Shown here: positions 32,674 to 43,539 of the stretch, one piece after another
How positions within the stretch are numbered: the first letter of the stretch is position 1
Layout of the letters: each line of letters opens with the position of its first letter
Source of the DNA: Seminavis robusta
Taxonomy: Eukaryota > Bacillariophyta > Bacillariophyceae > Naviculales > Naviculaceae
Length of the DNA: 59,961 nucleotides
Assembly: GCA_903772945.1 (NCBI GenBank)
Contig: CAICTM010000554.1
Coordinates: forward strand, 1 to 59,961
Direction of reading: 5' to 3'
The notes under the pieces: generated by a model
Seen by the model: only the letters and a program-made list of their open reading frames with translations
Database searches by the model: none
Told to the model about the DNA's origin: nothing
Translations under genes and position numbers: made by a program

Positions 32674-33103
32674 GGATGCCATGTGGTGTTCTGGAGTTAA
32701 TGCCAGTGATGAAGAATCTGATATAGCAGATGGCAACTGAGAATGCGGTGTTCTCTCCAGCAGTGCTGAAGAACGACGATGGCAACTGAGAGTGTGGTGG
32801 TGTGGTGGTACGGTGTACGGTGTGGAGTGGTGTTCCGGAGTTTGTGCGACGATGTGGTTGGATGGATTGATTGACTCTGATGAGTCGAGTCCAGTCAGCG
32901 ATTCTGTATTTGGTCAGCGATCTCTTCAAAGTTTCAGTTCGGTATCTAGCGATCCCATGTGCGTCTGTGTTTCGGCGAGTATGGTTTAACAACTTTGGTA
33001 TTTACGTGGTTGATCAGTCGTGCGAGTGTCACAGAACGGTATATATATCCGTCCTGAATATCTATATAATAATCAGCTATATGTGACTAGCCATATCTCC
33101 GTT
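32674..33103. other. Intergenic with decayed copies of the preceding gene's 3' end
   Basis: The words gcaactgag(g/a)(a/g)tg recur at about 32667, 32736 and 32778, and ccagtgatga / ccagcagtgctga recur between them. These look like two degenerating duplicates of the segment encoding the C-terminus and stop of the gene at 31057-32673. Confidence 0.5.
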
Positions 33104-34639
33104 ATGCTCTTTGCGACTGCCTCGGAAGGGAGATCTGCGTGCGGTCATGCGGCCGCACAGATTGCTCACAACAGCGACACCCATGACCTGGAAGGTCTCC
33201 CCCAACAGTACACAATACCCAAGATGATGAAACCGAATCTAAAGCTTCGCAAGGTCAAGGCTTTGACTGCCAAGAAAGCAGCAGCCTTCTTTTCTCGGTC
33301 CAAGCCACACTCATCAACCCCAACCTCAGTATCAGCACCCAAGGCACCAGCTGGTGATTGTCTGACTATCAGCATTGGTCACGACATGATGGCGCTAAAG
33401 GAAACCATAAGAGCTCTTGAATCAGGATTCTACAGTGAAGCATCTACTAAAGTTCACATTACAAAAGGAAAGGAGGGTCCTCAGATGGACAAGCTCTACT
33501 CTAGATTGCTAGTCGCAGTTGGCCAACTCCCCAACCTTCAGGAGCTCTCCATCCAAGGAGACGTCAATGCACGGGTAAATGCCCCGATTCTGCCCGTCAA
33601 ATCCCTCAAGAATTTGTTGCAAGGAGCAGCCCAAACAATTTGCAAGGTTCACTTCCAGAACATAATATTGCTGACTCGCAAAGAATCTGATCAGCTTATC
33701 CACCCAGAAATCAGCAATTTCTATAAGTCTCTCAAGAAGCTCCAATGCTTGCAAGAATTTGATATCACTTCCTGCTTCCAAATAGAGTCTCTAAACTGTG
33801 GTATCAAAATCCAGAGTGAACTGTCTATTGCATCCCTTTTAGGACCACTGGCATCCATTCCATCCCTTAAACGAGTTGCCTTAAGCCAGAAAAGGACAGA
33901 AGGTCTGGAGCCTTCATGTCTACAGAGTCTATTCCAATCATGCCCATGTCTGGAAGAGCTTTTGCTCACTGGCTTTTCCGTTGAAGAATCTGATTGGGAC
34001 AGCATTGTACCGTCTATACTACAACATGCAAGGAAGCTCAAAAGGCTTCACCTTGAACACTGCTGCCTGGGTGCGAGAAGCTTGGATATCTTTCTTCAGT
34101 TGTTGGGCCCAGAATCACCACTGGAAGATTTTGAGTTTATGCCCATCCTTACTGACGACATGTTGGGCTTGGGACACACCCGTCAAATATCCGCGACCCC
34201 CCAAGGTGAGGTCACCTGGAAGAGGTTGCTCTGCGACGCCATTCCCACAGCACTCGAGTCCAACACAAAACTTCAGAGGTTGAGTATCAAAGCAAAAGGT
34301 GATGTCAACTTGTTTGTCCCTATAGAGTTCCAGCAACCATGGCTGGATCTCATCATGGAACAAGGTCGCAACAATTCACTGATCGACTTTGGGTTCTCGA
34401 GGGATGATGGCCTCTGCTTCCATTACGAAGATGAAGAAATGGCAGCAAAGTTTGAGCACTATCAAAAGCTCAGACAATTTGGAATTAGAAAGCTAGAAGC
34501 CTTTACTGGCACCGAGGAAGAAGAATTTGATCGAACCACTCTCCAGGTCCTGGGCGAGGCGTCAGGGGATGTCTCATGCTTGTTTCATATCCTCCAGCGA
34601 TATCCTTCTTTGTGCACAGCCGCAGGAAAGATATATTAA
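33104..34639 (+). CDS. Leucine-rich repeat protein
   Basis: 511 residues from ATG 33104; ATG 33224 (KMMKPNLKLRKVKA) is a credible alternative. The body, from about residue 125, shows irregular LRRs of the ribonuclease-inhibitor style: LPNLQELSIQGD, LQCLQEFDITSC, IPSLKRVALSQ, CPCLEELLLTGF, ARKLKRLHLEHC and NTKLQRLSIKAK. The N-terminus is basic with a Ser/Thr/Pro-rich linker. No signal peptide or membrane segment is obvious in the shorter form, so it is likely intracellular. LRR proteins bind partners through the concave face; diatoms carry large families of such genes with unknown ligands. Intronless. Confidence 0.75.
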   Translation: MLFATASEGRSACGHAAAQIAHNSDTHDLEGLPQQYTIPKMMKPNLKLRKVKALTAKKAAAFFSRSKPHSSTPTSVSAPKAPAGDCLTISIGHDMMALKETIRALESGFYSEASTKVHITKGKEGPQMDKLYSRLLVAVGQLPNLQELSIQGDVNARVNAPILPVKSLKNLLQGAAQTICKVHFQNIILLTRKESDQLIHPEISNFYKSLKKLQCLQEFDITSCFQIESLNCGIKIQSELSIASLLGPLASIPSLKRVALSQKRTEGLEPSCLQSLFQSCPCLEELLLTGFSVEESDWDSIVPSILQHARKLKRLHLEHCCLGARSLDIFLQLLGPESPLEDFEFMPILTDDMLGLGHTRQISATPQGEVTWKRLLCDAIPTALESNTKLQRLSIKAKGDVNLFVPIEFQQPWLDLIMEQGRNNSLIDFGFSRDDGLCFHYEDEEMAAKFEHYQKLRQFGIRKLEAFTGTEEEEFDRTTLQVLGEASGDVSCLFHILQRYPSLCTAAGKIY

Positions 34640-34914
34640 TTATAAACGTCAATTATAAACGACAATTCCAGATCAAATTATCCTGAGCAAACCATCATAG
34701 CGGGATGATTGGATACAGTGTAATTTCGGGCTACGACAAAACCAAACATTAACGAGAACAAAGCTGCTCGTACGAATTCTATATAGATTAGGTATTAGGA
34801 GCAGCGTTTCGCGTGCGAACACCAAGGCTGCGAGCTTTGACCTCGTCGCCGGATAATGGCTTTGGTCATGTCCCGTACGATCAACAAGGGGCACGCGAAC
34901 CCTGATCACCAGAT

Positions 34915-36426
34915 CTATGCGTGGTGGGCCGTGCTGGGCTCAGCGTTGTTTTCGCTTTGCTGCGCGTCGGCTTGGCCACTTCCAAGAGTCCAGACCTGAC
35001 CCATCCTTTGATTGATCTCGCTGGCAAGATCAGCAACTACCTTTTTCTTCTTGGCCATGCTGGGGGCGGCTACGTAGGGCTTCAACAGGTCATCCACAAA
35101 ACCCACATGGAATTTGACGGTGGATTGCTTCCTCTTGCCTCCACGGGACCATTGGTCAACCATCTCGTGATCGAAGATGCATTCTTTCCATCGCTCGTCC
35201 ATATGGCCTCGCAATGTGTCCAGCAACTCCTTCACACCCTTTTTGCAGCTCGTCTTTGCTCGTTCTTTTTCCTCTCGTCTTGTAGCTTCCGCCAGTTTGG
35301 CCTGGGCGGCACTGCTTTCGTATGCTTCCACGAAAGGACGGTATTCTCGGGGTTCCGGAGCTCCTTCCAAGAGCACTACGCACAGGAGGGCCTCTTCACC
35401 CACGTCGCCCTTTGCGAGGTGTTCTTTCACGTTGTCTATTTGCCCCACTGTGATCAATGGTCCGTGGGTCTCACCAGAAGGAGAAACGAGTTCCTTGCAC
35501 CAAAAGTGAAGGCGTTTCGACATATGGCGCCAATGGATGTGTTTGGCCACACGCGGATGTTGCAATATGACCTTGGAAAAAGTCTTTCCCCACCGAGAGG
35601 GAAGGTATCGTTTGTCCACCATCTGCACGTGCGCAGTGGGACGCTCTTGTAGACTGCCAATGCATGGCCAACACAAGTTCACACCCCAACCGGCACGCAG
35701 CGTTGTGTTTGTATTGTTGCATTCTGGTGCCTCGCATTTCTTGGCATTCGCCAGGCGTAACAATCGCAAAGGAGACGGCACGTGGATACATTGGCTTTTC
35801 ATCAGAGGATGCAAGGCGTCCATCGCGGCCTTGGAACGACTACCAGCCATAATGGCGCTTCGCACCACCATAGGAGTGGTTACCTTGTCCATCAGCGCTT
35901 TGCAAGTGAACGCCACCCGAAAAAGCTCCCGCGGCGCCAAGTACTCCATGACAAGCAGCATGGCGTCTCCCAAGACACCAAGTCCACCAGGAGCCACACA
36001 AGATTTCTTGTCACCATTGACGGCTTTGAGCCATTTGGTGGGACGAGATGTTTGCTGTGTGACTGAGGGGGCGTCCTTCCTCTTGCCAGCAGAATTGGTG
36101 CTCGGGCGCTTCCGCTCTTGTTCCTCTGCTTTGAGGGTCTTCTCTTCGTCGTCTTCATCTTCTTTGTCGCCATAGTCCACACAATCCACAAACCCGTCAT
36201 CGCAATCGGCACAGTATTTTGCAAGCCATTCCGTATGTACCGCATTGGCATTGTCGATCTCTGCTCGAAAGCGCTTTGCGAGCAAAGATACCTCGTCTCC
36301 TTTTCCCTGTTCCTCCAAAACATCTTTGGGCATCATATTTCCTTCGCTTGAGTTCATGTTTCGATCTTTTTGTTTCTCTGTTGGTTGTGGCGCTATTGCA
36401 AATTGTGAGTGCATTGTGGGAGCCAT
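34915..36426 (-). CDS. F-box-like protein with a Cys zinc-ribbon segment
   Basis: 503 residues, intronless. Acidic and basic low-complexity N-terminus with a Cys patch (CADCDDGFVDC), then an F-box-like segment at about 150-190 (LGDAMLLVMEYLAPREL, FRVAFTCKALMDKV). F-boxes recruit SKP1-cullin ubiquitin ligases. After it comes CEAPECNN...WGVNLCWPC, a C-x4-C...C-x2-C arrangement that could bind zinc. The C-terminal half is helical and charged (KLAEATRREEKERAK) without a known substrate-binding fold. Diatoms have many such F-box proteins; target unknown. Stop at 34915, 275 bp from the convergent LRR gene. Confidence 0.7.
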   Translation of the reverse strand: MAPTMHSQFAIAPQPTEKQKDRNMNSSEGNMMPKDVLEEQGKGDEVSLLAKRFRAEIDNANAVHTEWLAKYCADCDDGFVDCVDYGDKEDEDDEEKTLKAEEQERKRPSTNSAGKRKDAPSVTQQTSRPTKWLKAVNGDKKSCVAPGGLGVLGDAMLLVMEYLAPRELFRVAFTCKALMDKVTTPMVVRSAIMAGSRSKAAMDALHPLMKSQCIHVPSPLRLLRLANAKKCEAPECNNTNTTLRAGWGVNLCWPCIGSLQERPTAHVQMVDKRYLPSRWGKTFSKVILQHPRVAKHIHWRHMSKRLHFWCKELVSPSGETHGPLITVGQIDNVKEHLAKGDVGEEALLCVVLLEGAPEPREYRPFVEAYESSAAQAKLAEATRREEKERAKTSCKKGVKELLDTLRGHMDERWKECIFDHEMVDQWSRGGKRKQSTVKFHVGFVDDLLKPYVAAPSMAKKKKVVADLASEINQRMGQVWTLGSGQADAQQSENNAEPSTAHHA

Positions 36427-36897
36427 TGTGGGCCGCTCTTTGGAAAGTTCATGCCAAGTGGCCCGTCTCCCTGCAGTCGTGGATGCTTTTGTTTGTGGTG
36501 GTCACAGGCACGGGGACTTGCCACCGGTACCGGTACCGCTGCTGGCTAGAGATATTGGCGTTCGGTACGTGTGCGTGTAGCTTTTGGCAGCAATACATTA
36601 ATAAACATGTACCACACTTGGCTGACGACGAATTGCCTTGGGGATATCCATGGCTGTGGATGCATCATACGTCCGGCTTGTGGTGTGCTACATGTATTGT
36701 GATGATTTTCGGGTCTGCCAAGGTTTCCATGCTTGCTTTCTTCATAATGAGGATCCAGCTGGGGGCACTAGTCTAGGAAGGTCGTCCGTACCGTACGTAC
36801 TGTTCAGTCCTGGGTTACTCGGCATTTTGTCTATTTAAGCTGTTGTGTCTGATTACAGAGTGGCTTAAATGTTCTATGCTCCTTAGAAAAAGTGGCT

Positions 36898-37169
36898 TAT
36901 GTCTCACAATGTCTCACTTTGTCTACCAATGTCTCACAATGTCTCACTTTGTCTACCAATGTATCACTTTGTAGACTAATGTCTACCAATGTATCACTTT
37001 GTCTACTAATGTCTACCATGTACTGTAAAACAGTACAAAAATGTCTCACAATGTCTCACTTTGTCTACCAATGTCTACCAATGTCTCACTTTGTCTACTA
37101 ATGTATCACTTTGTATACTAATGTCTACCAATGTATCACTTTGTCTCCTAATGTCTCCTAATTTCTTAA
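36898..37169 (+). repeat. 10-bp minisatellite, about 26 units, with an embedded hairpin
   Basis: Perfectly phased 10-mers of three related kinds: AATGTCTCAC / AATGTATCAC, TTTGTCTACY and AATGTCTACC. The array is split once, near 37017-37039, by a short palindrome TGTACTGTAAAACAGTACA (8-bp arms, AAA loop), after which the 10-bp pattern resumes. The last units decay into aatttcttaa. Confidence 0.9.
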
Positions 37170-37351
37170 ATCCTTTCAATGGTCTGTAGACATTTCCATA
37201 AGTCAAAGGATCACTTTATGGCCAAAAGGCAAACAGACAGAATGCCGAGTAACCCTGTCTTAGTAGTAATCCTTTCAAAACAAAAGCTAGCAAAATTTCG
37301 TGATAATACTAGTATTTTAACATTTTAAAATATTCAAATTGAGTGCCGGGA

Positions 37352-37400
37352 CGCGCACTAATAGTGCGCGGCGCGCACTAATAGTGCTAATAGTGCGCGG
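37352..37400. repeat. GC-rich double palindrome in AT-rich DNA
   Basis: CGCGCACTAATAGTGCGCG is a perfect hairpin with 8-bp arms and an AAT loop. A second, slightly expanded copy follows directly (gcgcgcactaatagtgc then taatagtgcgcg). Flanks are strongly AT-rich. Confidence 0.85.
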
Positions 37401-38233
37401 GGGGACTGACAATTTTGATGATTAAAAATAAATAAAAAAAGAGATGGGATTGTCTGACCGGTGTCCAGACTGCGAGACTGGGAGCTGCCAGCTAGGACCG
37501 ACCATTGCACTGCTTGATTTGTGCAACGCACGTAGACTTATACGGAATCTAGCGATCCGATCATCAGAGGTCTCTGTACGGCTGACTTTCCTTTCTCAGC
37601 AGCTACCAGTACAGTAGTGTTACACATGATGGAGAGCCAATGCCGTGACTTGCTTGGGTTGAGTGACGTGTGGCTGAGCAGATCCAGTAGTCTACCGGTA
37701 CTCTGCGAGTTTTCACTGAAACATCCGTGATCGCTCGTCCTGCCAAGCACTTGAAAGAGGAAGTCTTCTCCGAATCACCTTGCTATGAAGCAAGCGACAA
37801 GGAGATAGTTAGCTCTAGCTAGCTAGCTTATAGATAGTTGGATAGATAGATAAGACAAGAATGTATTGGTTTGGTTTTGTAGTGTTCACAGTTAGTTCCA
37901 TTACTATTAGTATTACTTTTGACATATATTTTTAGTTTTGATACTCCCTTCCCTGGTCCCCGTGTATAAATACCCGGTTAAGAGGAGGAAACTCGAAGTT
38001 TTTTTTGTCTGTGGTTATCTTCGACACAGAATAAAAAAGCGCGATAATGATCTGACATCTTGATTGGTGTTGTGTTGGGTTGTAGCTCTTGTGTGTTGCG
38101 AACACGCGAGAGGAGGTTCCAATTCCATCAAATGATCCAAGCGGTTAAACTTCGGTTCCTTTCATGAAATGAATCCCCATCATGCTCTTAACAATAATTC
38201 CTTATCAACCCCCTTTACCCAAGTTCCTCTACC

Positions 38234-39136
38234 TTAGAGGAACTGGATGGGATCAACGGTGGTCATGGTCTCGGAAGAATACTCTCCGAGTTCATCAACC
38301 AAAAGTTGATCGAGGGGATCCGTGGCGGCGGTGGCAGCCATGTTGTTGTTGTTGTTAGCATAGTGGGCATTCATCATAGTAGCATGAAAGATGGTTGGAA
38401 GATTCTGCGTGGTGATTTCCGAAACATCATCATCACGAGCAGTATCGTCTTCCACCGAAGGTTCATGTAGTAGCTGCGACTGAATGCTAACAGTACGAGG
38501 AGGAAAGGTTCCGTTGGTCAATGGCAAGCGCAAGACTTCCGCCAAGCGAAGATGGTGGATCAAGTCCATGACAGTGGTGGGACTTTCACAGCTCGCAGAC
38601 TTAGTAGAGAATTGAAGTTGCTTCAAGTACGTCTTCAGCTCGACTGGCTTGGCAAGTTCCACGCTCTGCTCTTCTTCGGATTCCTCGGCCAATCGTTTCT
38701 GACGACGGTTCTCTTTTTTGATTTCCTTGCTGGACTTGTACTTGTTCTTGAGTCCATCGCGGAGACACTGCGACGTCTTTTCGCGTCCAATGTTGTCTTC
38801 GGCTTTGACATAGCGCTGGAGTCGTGTATCGAATCGGATGAATCCTCCCTTGGCTTCGACTTGGTTGACAATGGCTTGGACAATGGCGGACTTGGCCAAC
38901 TTGGTGGAGGCGTAAGAGTAGTCTTCCAAGTGGAGAGACACAATCTCCTTGACAAAGTGCTTGTTGCCCATGTGACCATAAGACTTCTTTCCACGCCCGC
39001 AAATCACAAAGTGGATTCCAGGACAGAAGTCTGCTGGGAACACCATCTTGTTGCTCACGGGATCCACGGTCAGTGTCATGCCCGTGTTGGTGTTGGTAGT
39101 GTTACTATTAGCAGTTGTTGTGATCAACTCTGACAT
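38234..39136 (-). CDS. DUF6824-domain protein
   Basis: 300 residues from ATG 39136; the frame stays open upstream and an ATG at 39289 would add 51 Asn/Thr-rich residues. The DUF6824 domain covers about residues 35-130 with the diagnostic ICGRGKKSYGHMGNKHF, a YSYASTKLAKSAIVQAIV helix, GGFIRFD and a REKTSQCLRDGL end. This domain is greatly expanded in diatoms and its function is not established; it often occurs in putative nuclear proteins. A basic-acidic patch follows (KKENRRQKRLAEESEEEQ), then Asn and Ala runs. Intronless. Confidence 0.85.
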   Translation of the reverse strand: MSELITTTANSNTTNTNTGMTLTVDPVSNKMVFPADFCPGIHFVICGRGKKSYGHMGNKHFVKEIVSLHLEDYSYASTKLAKSAIVQAIVNQVEAKGGFIRFDTRLQRYVKAEDNIGREKTSQCLRDGLKNKYKSSKEIKKENRRQKRLAEESEEEQSVELAKPVELKTYLKQLQFSTKSASCESPTTVMDLIHHLRLAEVLRLPLTNGTFPPRTVSIQSQLLHEPSVEDDTARDDDVSEITTQNLPTIFHATMMNAHYANNNNNMAATAATDPLDQLLVDELGEYSSETMTTVDPIQFL

Positions 39137-41471
39137 TTTATGAGATGTTTTGTTGAGACGAGTATTAGTTGGAGTAACTGTTGTTGTACTTGTATTGTAC
39201 TTGTATTGTGTTAGTTGCAATCTGGTGGATCGCTTTGGAGGTTGCTGGAGTTTCCAATTGTGGGATTGTGAGAGCTTCTTCTGATACATAACTCGCGAAG
39301 TCAAATCCGAGCTTACTAAAAACCAACGGTGGGGCCGTGCGGGTGGGGCCGTCTCACTATTTTTGTCCTACCAGAACCTTCGTAAAAATGGTCGTACAGC
39401 TTTGGCTTCTGTCAGATCTTTGGGAAGCAAAATCATTCCTATTGGATCCGACCATTTTGTCCTACCAGATCGTCGCGTAAAACCTATCAAGTCAATTGCA
39501 ATTTCAATCAGACAAGTTGCGTGATTGGACAACTTCAGCTGTTTGGCGCGGAATTGGCTACTTCACTCTCTAAACGTTGACTCACTCGACTCAAAATACC
39601 CTTCGTTGCTCCGGAGGCATCGACACCCTCATTAAACACCGCCTTTACTCTGCATGTTTCACTAGAAACCATGTTTCAGTGAAACTTGATGCTTTCCACC
39701 CTTTCAGAGGTAGCTGTCATAATAAAGGGCTTGAACTGTTACTGGATAGTATGTCTGATGACGGGGGGGAAGAGGAAAAGGACTCCAGATCTGATAGGAG
39801 CGATACGGATGAGTATTTGTGACTCCCACTTCCCATTGCTAACAGTGCTCTGTTGAATACTCTTCTCGGATCGCGGCAGCAAAAAACCAAATTTTGTCAC
39901 ACTCACTTTTACACCCGGTACACTACAGTTGGAACTCAGTATGGATACATGCCAGCTCGCAACAGGGTCTCGGGTCTCGGACAGCTCTACAAAAGGCACC
40001 GATCTAATAGCTAGCTTCTCGTCGTTCGTCGTTCCACAGAGCTTGGAAAGGAGCCAATCTACACTGAAACATCCACTCCATCAAAGCAACACTCACTCAA
40101 CGACACAGTCAAGACTATCAAGCAGAAACTGGCTGCCAGACTATGAACAGGATTGCTAATAATAAATCATGTTGGGACCAAGACCTCGTCTTTCCTAAGT
40201 CATAGTGATGTCTGCTTGCCCCAACTGTTTTGTCAGTCCTTCTTCTTCAACCACATGGGTGGGCTGGGCCTAGGCCGTGCCTTATAGCAACGGCTGCAAG
40301 GCTGGGGCAACCCAGACTGGAGAAGCTACCATATGGCCCAGGCCTACAATATATTATATTATGTGTTTTAGTATGTGAGATGGCCTGTGACCTCGTGTGC
40401 ACGCTCTTTTCTTGCAAGCGGCAAGCTGCCTAGTAGCCAGCCTAGAGTTCAACCCGAGGCCGGGGTGGATCAGGTCAGGTCCGGGACGGGCCTTTTCGGT
40501 TGCGGACACAAAAAAGGGCAGGTCATCACCGGTATATCCAAAGGTAGGCCTGACGTTTGCGATTCAAGTTGGGAGGCAGATCGCTCTACTGCATAGCTAC
40601 TATAGCTCGACTTGACTCGACTGTTACTCCTCCACTCGCCTTCGTGCTCCATTGGCCCAGCGACAGATTTCTGATTCTTGCTTCGTTAGTGTCGTCATAG
40701 CCTCAGGGCACGTTGTAGTCAAGCAAAAAGTCTCGCCATGGAAAAACTCGAGCACGGGCGGCCGGGGCAGGAGATGTGGCCCGTCACAGCTAAGCAACAC
40801 GGAACAGGAACTCGTCCATGGAGAATCAAAACAAGCCTCCTATATGGGGTGTTACCGTAGGTAGGATGGACTGGTGAGGGATCCAGCCGACGAACACGGA
40901 TTCAAGTTCCCGATTCCGGTCGTCGCTTGTTCGTCGATCCAGCGATTGCTTGCCTACCACCGCATCTCTGTCCTTGTCGAATCATGGAGCAGCCACTGAC
41001 TCGTCGGGACGCGACTGTCGCTCTTCGCGATACGCTACACTGTACACTGTACAAACCAAGGCAAGGAAGCATTGTAATGCAAAGCAAATCTTTTAAAATT
41101 GCCCAATGTCGGGAAAACTAGATGAGTCCTCTGGCGTGCGGTATTGACTATCATACGTATGGGCGGTCCACGACCTCGTGGGGTCGTCCTCCCCCACATT
41201 CTCCGTTTCACCTGGCTGTGTCAGCTGAAGCCAAGATCTTGCCAAATGCCCTCCAAAGTCCACCCTGGCAAAAGTTCTCAGCATTTGCAAAGTTCTCGGC
41301 ATTTGCAAATGTCTTGTACTCCACTGGTGATCTGATAGATCACAGGTACTGGTACTTTCCACAGAATGAAGACCCGGCCTCCTTTTTCATTTGACCAGAG
41401 CACCCAATGCTGGTTACCGTACCAGACTGTCGTGTCTGCTTATCGCGTTACCAAGTAACGTCCCAGCCAGA
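39137..41471. other. Long intergenic region
   Basis: About 2.3 kb. Small frames such as 39577-39822 end in an acidic Asp/Glu/Ser stretch but have no family signal. I looked for tRNA and 5S rRNA patterns and saw none. A short direct repeat (aaagttctcagcatttgc / aaagttctcggcatttgc) lies at about 41272-41307. Confidence 0.5.
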
Positions 41472-43199
41472 TCACGCTGAAGTGGCTGCCCAAGTGCAAA
41501 TCAATGAAACAAGCGAAGCAATCAGCAAACTTGACTGCCCCGAAGACCACGTCTTGGAGTTGGATTCATCTGCTCCTGTATCAGCACTATCCAAGAAGTC
41601 TTCTACAGGAATACCAGTTGATTGTTCCACTCCAATGCTGCTATTACCTGCAGTGAAACTGACGCTTGAGGAACCACCAGAGTCAATGTCACCACTGCTA
41701 GTAGAGGCACCACTGCTGGTACCGGTAGAGGCACCACTGCTAGACGACGCACCACCCGCAGTGTCGGAACTATCAGAGCTGATACCACCACCAGTGCTGG
41801 TAGTATCGGAAGCAGAATTGCCGCTGCTAAAGCCTCCGCCAGCGGAAGTAGCGTTGTTGCTGCCCTCTGCAGGTTTTTCTGGTTGAGGATTCACTTCTTC
41901 GTAGACCACATCCAACTCGTAGGGAGAATAATAGCACCATTCATCTGGTTTGATCGAGAGATCCGACTTGGACCGGCAGTACATTTCATCTTCTCCCCAG
42001 TTGACCCATTCGAGTTTGGGACAAACGTGGAGCGTCCCAGATCTAGATACGGCCTGGAGGAATATATCATGGTTTTGATAAAGCAGGGTCGTCCATCCCA
42101 TGACTGGTCTGGATCCTTCCGGGATCTGTAGTAACTTTGTCCCATCCGCATTAAAAGCGGATGTTTCGACTTGTCCGGACGAAGGATGATAGAATCGATG
42201 GCAGCTCTGAGTAGTTCCAGTCAAAGCTTCTGCCACCCTAGCACCGGGACATCGCAAAAAGAGGGAGGTGCCGTAGTAGTCGCTGAGTGCAATGACAGTT
42301 CCATCGCGCGTGATATCCGCTCCAGTCCAAGTATGCTTCAATATGGTCCCGAGAGGTCCTCCTGTTTTGGGTGGATTGTAGGATCCTATTACTATGGGAG
42401 AGTACAACGGCATGACTTTGTCCTCGTCCTGTCGTTCTCCCACCCAAGCCACAGCAGGAATATGGAAGAGCCTGGTTCTGTTTTGGTAGTCAGAACTCCA
42501 TTTGGTGACCACGTACAGGTCGCCAATAGCTCCACCTGCTCCCCAACCAGTTGGATCCACAAATATTGCTTCGCAATCGGCAAAGTTGGTGGGAGATGAG
42601 GCGTGTCGATAATCAAAGGGGAGAATCGAGAGGATTGGAATAGTGACATTGTCCTTGTCGAGTGGTAAGGTATGAATGTGTGGTTCTTTGAGTTTGATGA
42701 TTCGATACGGATCGTTTTCCGTGCGATCACTTCGACGGCCTCTGGAATGTCGAGCCACGTTGTCTCCCGTGTCGGCCACGTACAAGCACATACGCGAAAT
42801 ATCTCTGGTGTGTCCGCAAGAGCCAATGGCCATGGCTTCCCAGTCATAACTCGACGGGAGTGTCGTGTTGGGTATAATGAGTGTGATGAGTCGTTCCCCC
42901 GTTCCCGAGTCGTAAACCCCAATTCGACCCCCGCTGTCGTCGCGGCCATCGTTGATCACGTACATGATAGTGTTGTTGGTACCAGGAGCCCTTTGAGTGG
43001 TCGATAAGGCAAGGCCAGAGATTTCCGTGTAACGACGAACATAGTCCTTGCCATTCACCGACTGTCGAGCAACGGTAAGTCCACTTACGGGGCAAACCAC
43101 ATTGCTCGCGTCCAAAATATCCGCCGTCGCCACGACTACTGAAAACACGAGAAAGAAAGCTAACGAAAGTAGTCTCTTGGTGTGGATGGTCAACAACAT
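41472..43199 (-). CDS. GPI-anchored, propeller-like surface protein
   Basis: 575 residues from ATG 43199; the open frame reaches 43325 but the signal peptide (MLLTIHTKRLLSLAFFLVF) starts here. The mature region, about 30-430, has beta-rich segments like those of extracellular propellers: SGLALSTTQ, MYVINDGRDDSGG, WEAMAIGSC, LYVADTGDN, DLYVVTKWSSD, GADITRDGTVIALSDY. The DWEAM...YVADTGDN order is typical of esterase-like or SMP-30-type six-bladed propellers, which bind metal ions. Several N-glycosylation sites. A Ser/Gly/Thr stalk follows from about 440, and the C-terminus ends in a hydrophobic GPI-type signal (SSLLIASLVSLICTWAATSA). Likely a cell-surface or wall-associated protein; substrate unknown. 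Intronless. Confidence 0.7.
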   Translation of the reverse strand: MLLTIHTKRLLSLAFFLVFSVVVATADILDASNVVCPVSGLTVARQSVNGKDYVRRYTEISGLALSTTQRAPGTNNTIMYVINDGRDDSGGRIGVYDSGTGERLITLIIPNTTLPSSYDWEAMAIGSCGHTRDISRMCLYVADTGDNVARHSRGRRSDRTENDPYRIIKLKEPHIHTLPLDKDNVTIPILSILPFDYRHASSPTNFADCEAIFVDPTGWGAGGAIGDLYVVTKWSSDYQNRTRLFHIPAVAWVGERQDEDKVMPLYSPIVIGSYNPPKTGGPLGTILKHTWTGADITRDGTVIALSDYYGTSLFLRCPGARVAEALTGTTQSCHRFYHPSSGQVETSAFNADGTKLLQIPEGSRPVMGWTTLLYQNHDIFLQAVSRSGTLHVCPKLEWVNWGEDEMYCRSKSDLSIKPDEWCYYSPYELDVVYEEVNPQPEKPAEGSNNATSAGGGFSSGNSASDTTSTGGGISSDSSDTAGGASSSSGASTGTSSGASTSSGDIDSGGSSSVSFTAGNSSIGVEQSTGIPVEDFLDSADTGADESNSKTWSSGQSSLLIASLVSLICTWAATSA

Positions 43200-43539
43200 G
43201 GCGACAGTGATTACGGATATGTATGATATAATTAGGATAGCAAAACAACCAGCTATGCGAGCTATCCGCAGAATACTCCGCTGAACTTGAGCATCATCTT
43301 TCCAAAGATTCGATTCACTCCACAAAAAAAGTGAGCTCCAACCGACGGACGAATTTTGCTGGGGTGACCTTCACGTGGCAAAAGTCACTGGCATTGTCAC
43401 ATTCAAGGAGTAGATCTTTGAACAATCAGCTGGCCACCTTCATTTACCCGTGCTTGCTATGGTTACTAGCTAGCTGCCCTACTAGTACATGTAGATTGTA
43501 GGCACTTGTTTGGTTGTTCACATAAATGATGTTGCTATA
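43200..43539. other. Intergenic
   Basis: 5' region of the surface protein gene and 3' region of the ankyrin-type gene. A TAGCTAGCTG word lies near 43470. Nothing else seen. Confidence 0.4.

Larger units (their letters stand above)
36427..38233. other. Long intergenic region with minisatellite and palindromes
   Basis: About 1.8 kb without a supported gene. Holds an ACCGGTACCGGTACC cluster near 36525, the 10-bp minisatellite (36898-37169), the GC-rich double palindrome (37352-37400), TAGCTAGCTAGC at about 37817-37828, and a TATA-like tataaatac at about 37965 with no open frame behind it. Confidence 0.6.

Noticed and set aside
34921..36175. Plus-strand frames of 243 and 212 residues
   Set aside because: Antisense of the F-box protein gene, which has domain support and good start context.
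37960..38060. TATA-like tataaatac with no gene behind it
   Set aside because: No open frame or recognisable RNA follows; AT-rich chance occurrence is likely.
40840..40930. Possible tRNA-like T-arm sequence (attcaagttcccg)
   Set aside because: No matching acceptor, D or anticodon stems could be folded around it.
41407..41886. 159-residue plus-strand frame
   Set aside because: Shadow of the Ser/Gly-rich stalk of the GPI-anchored protein.
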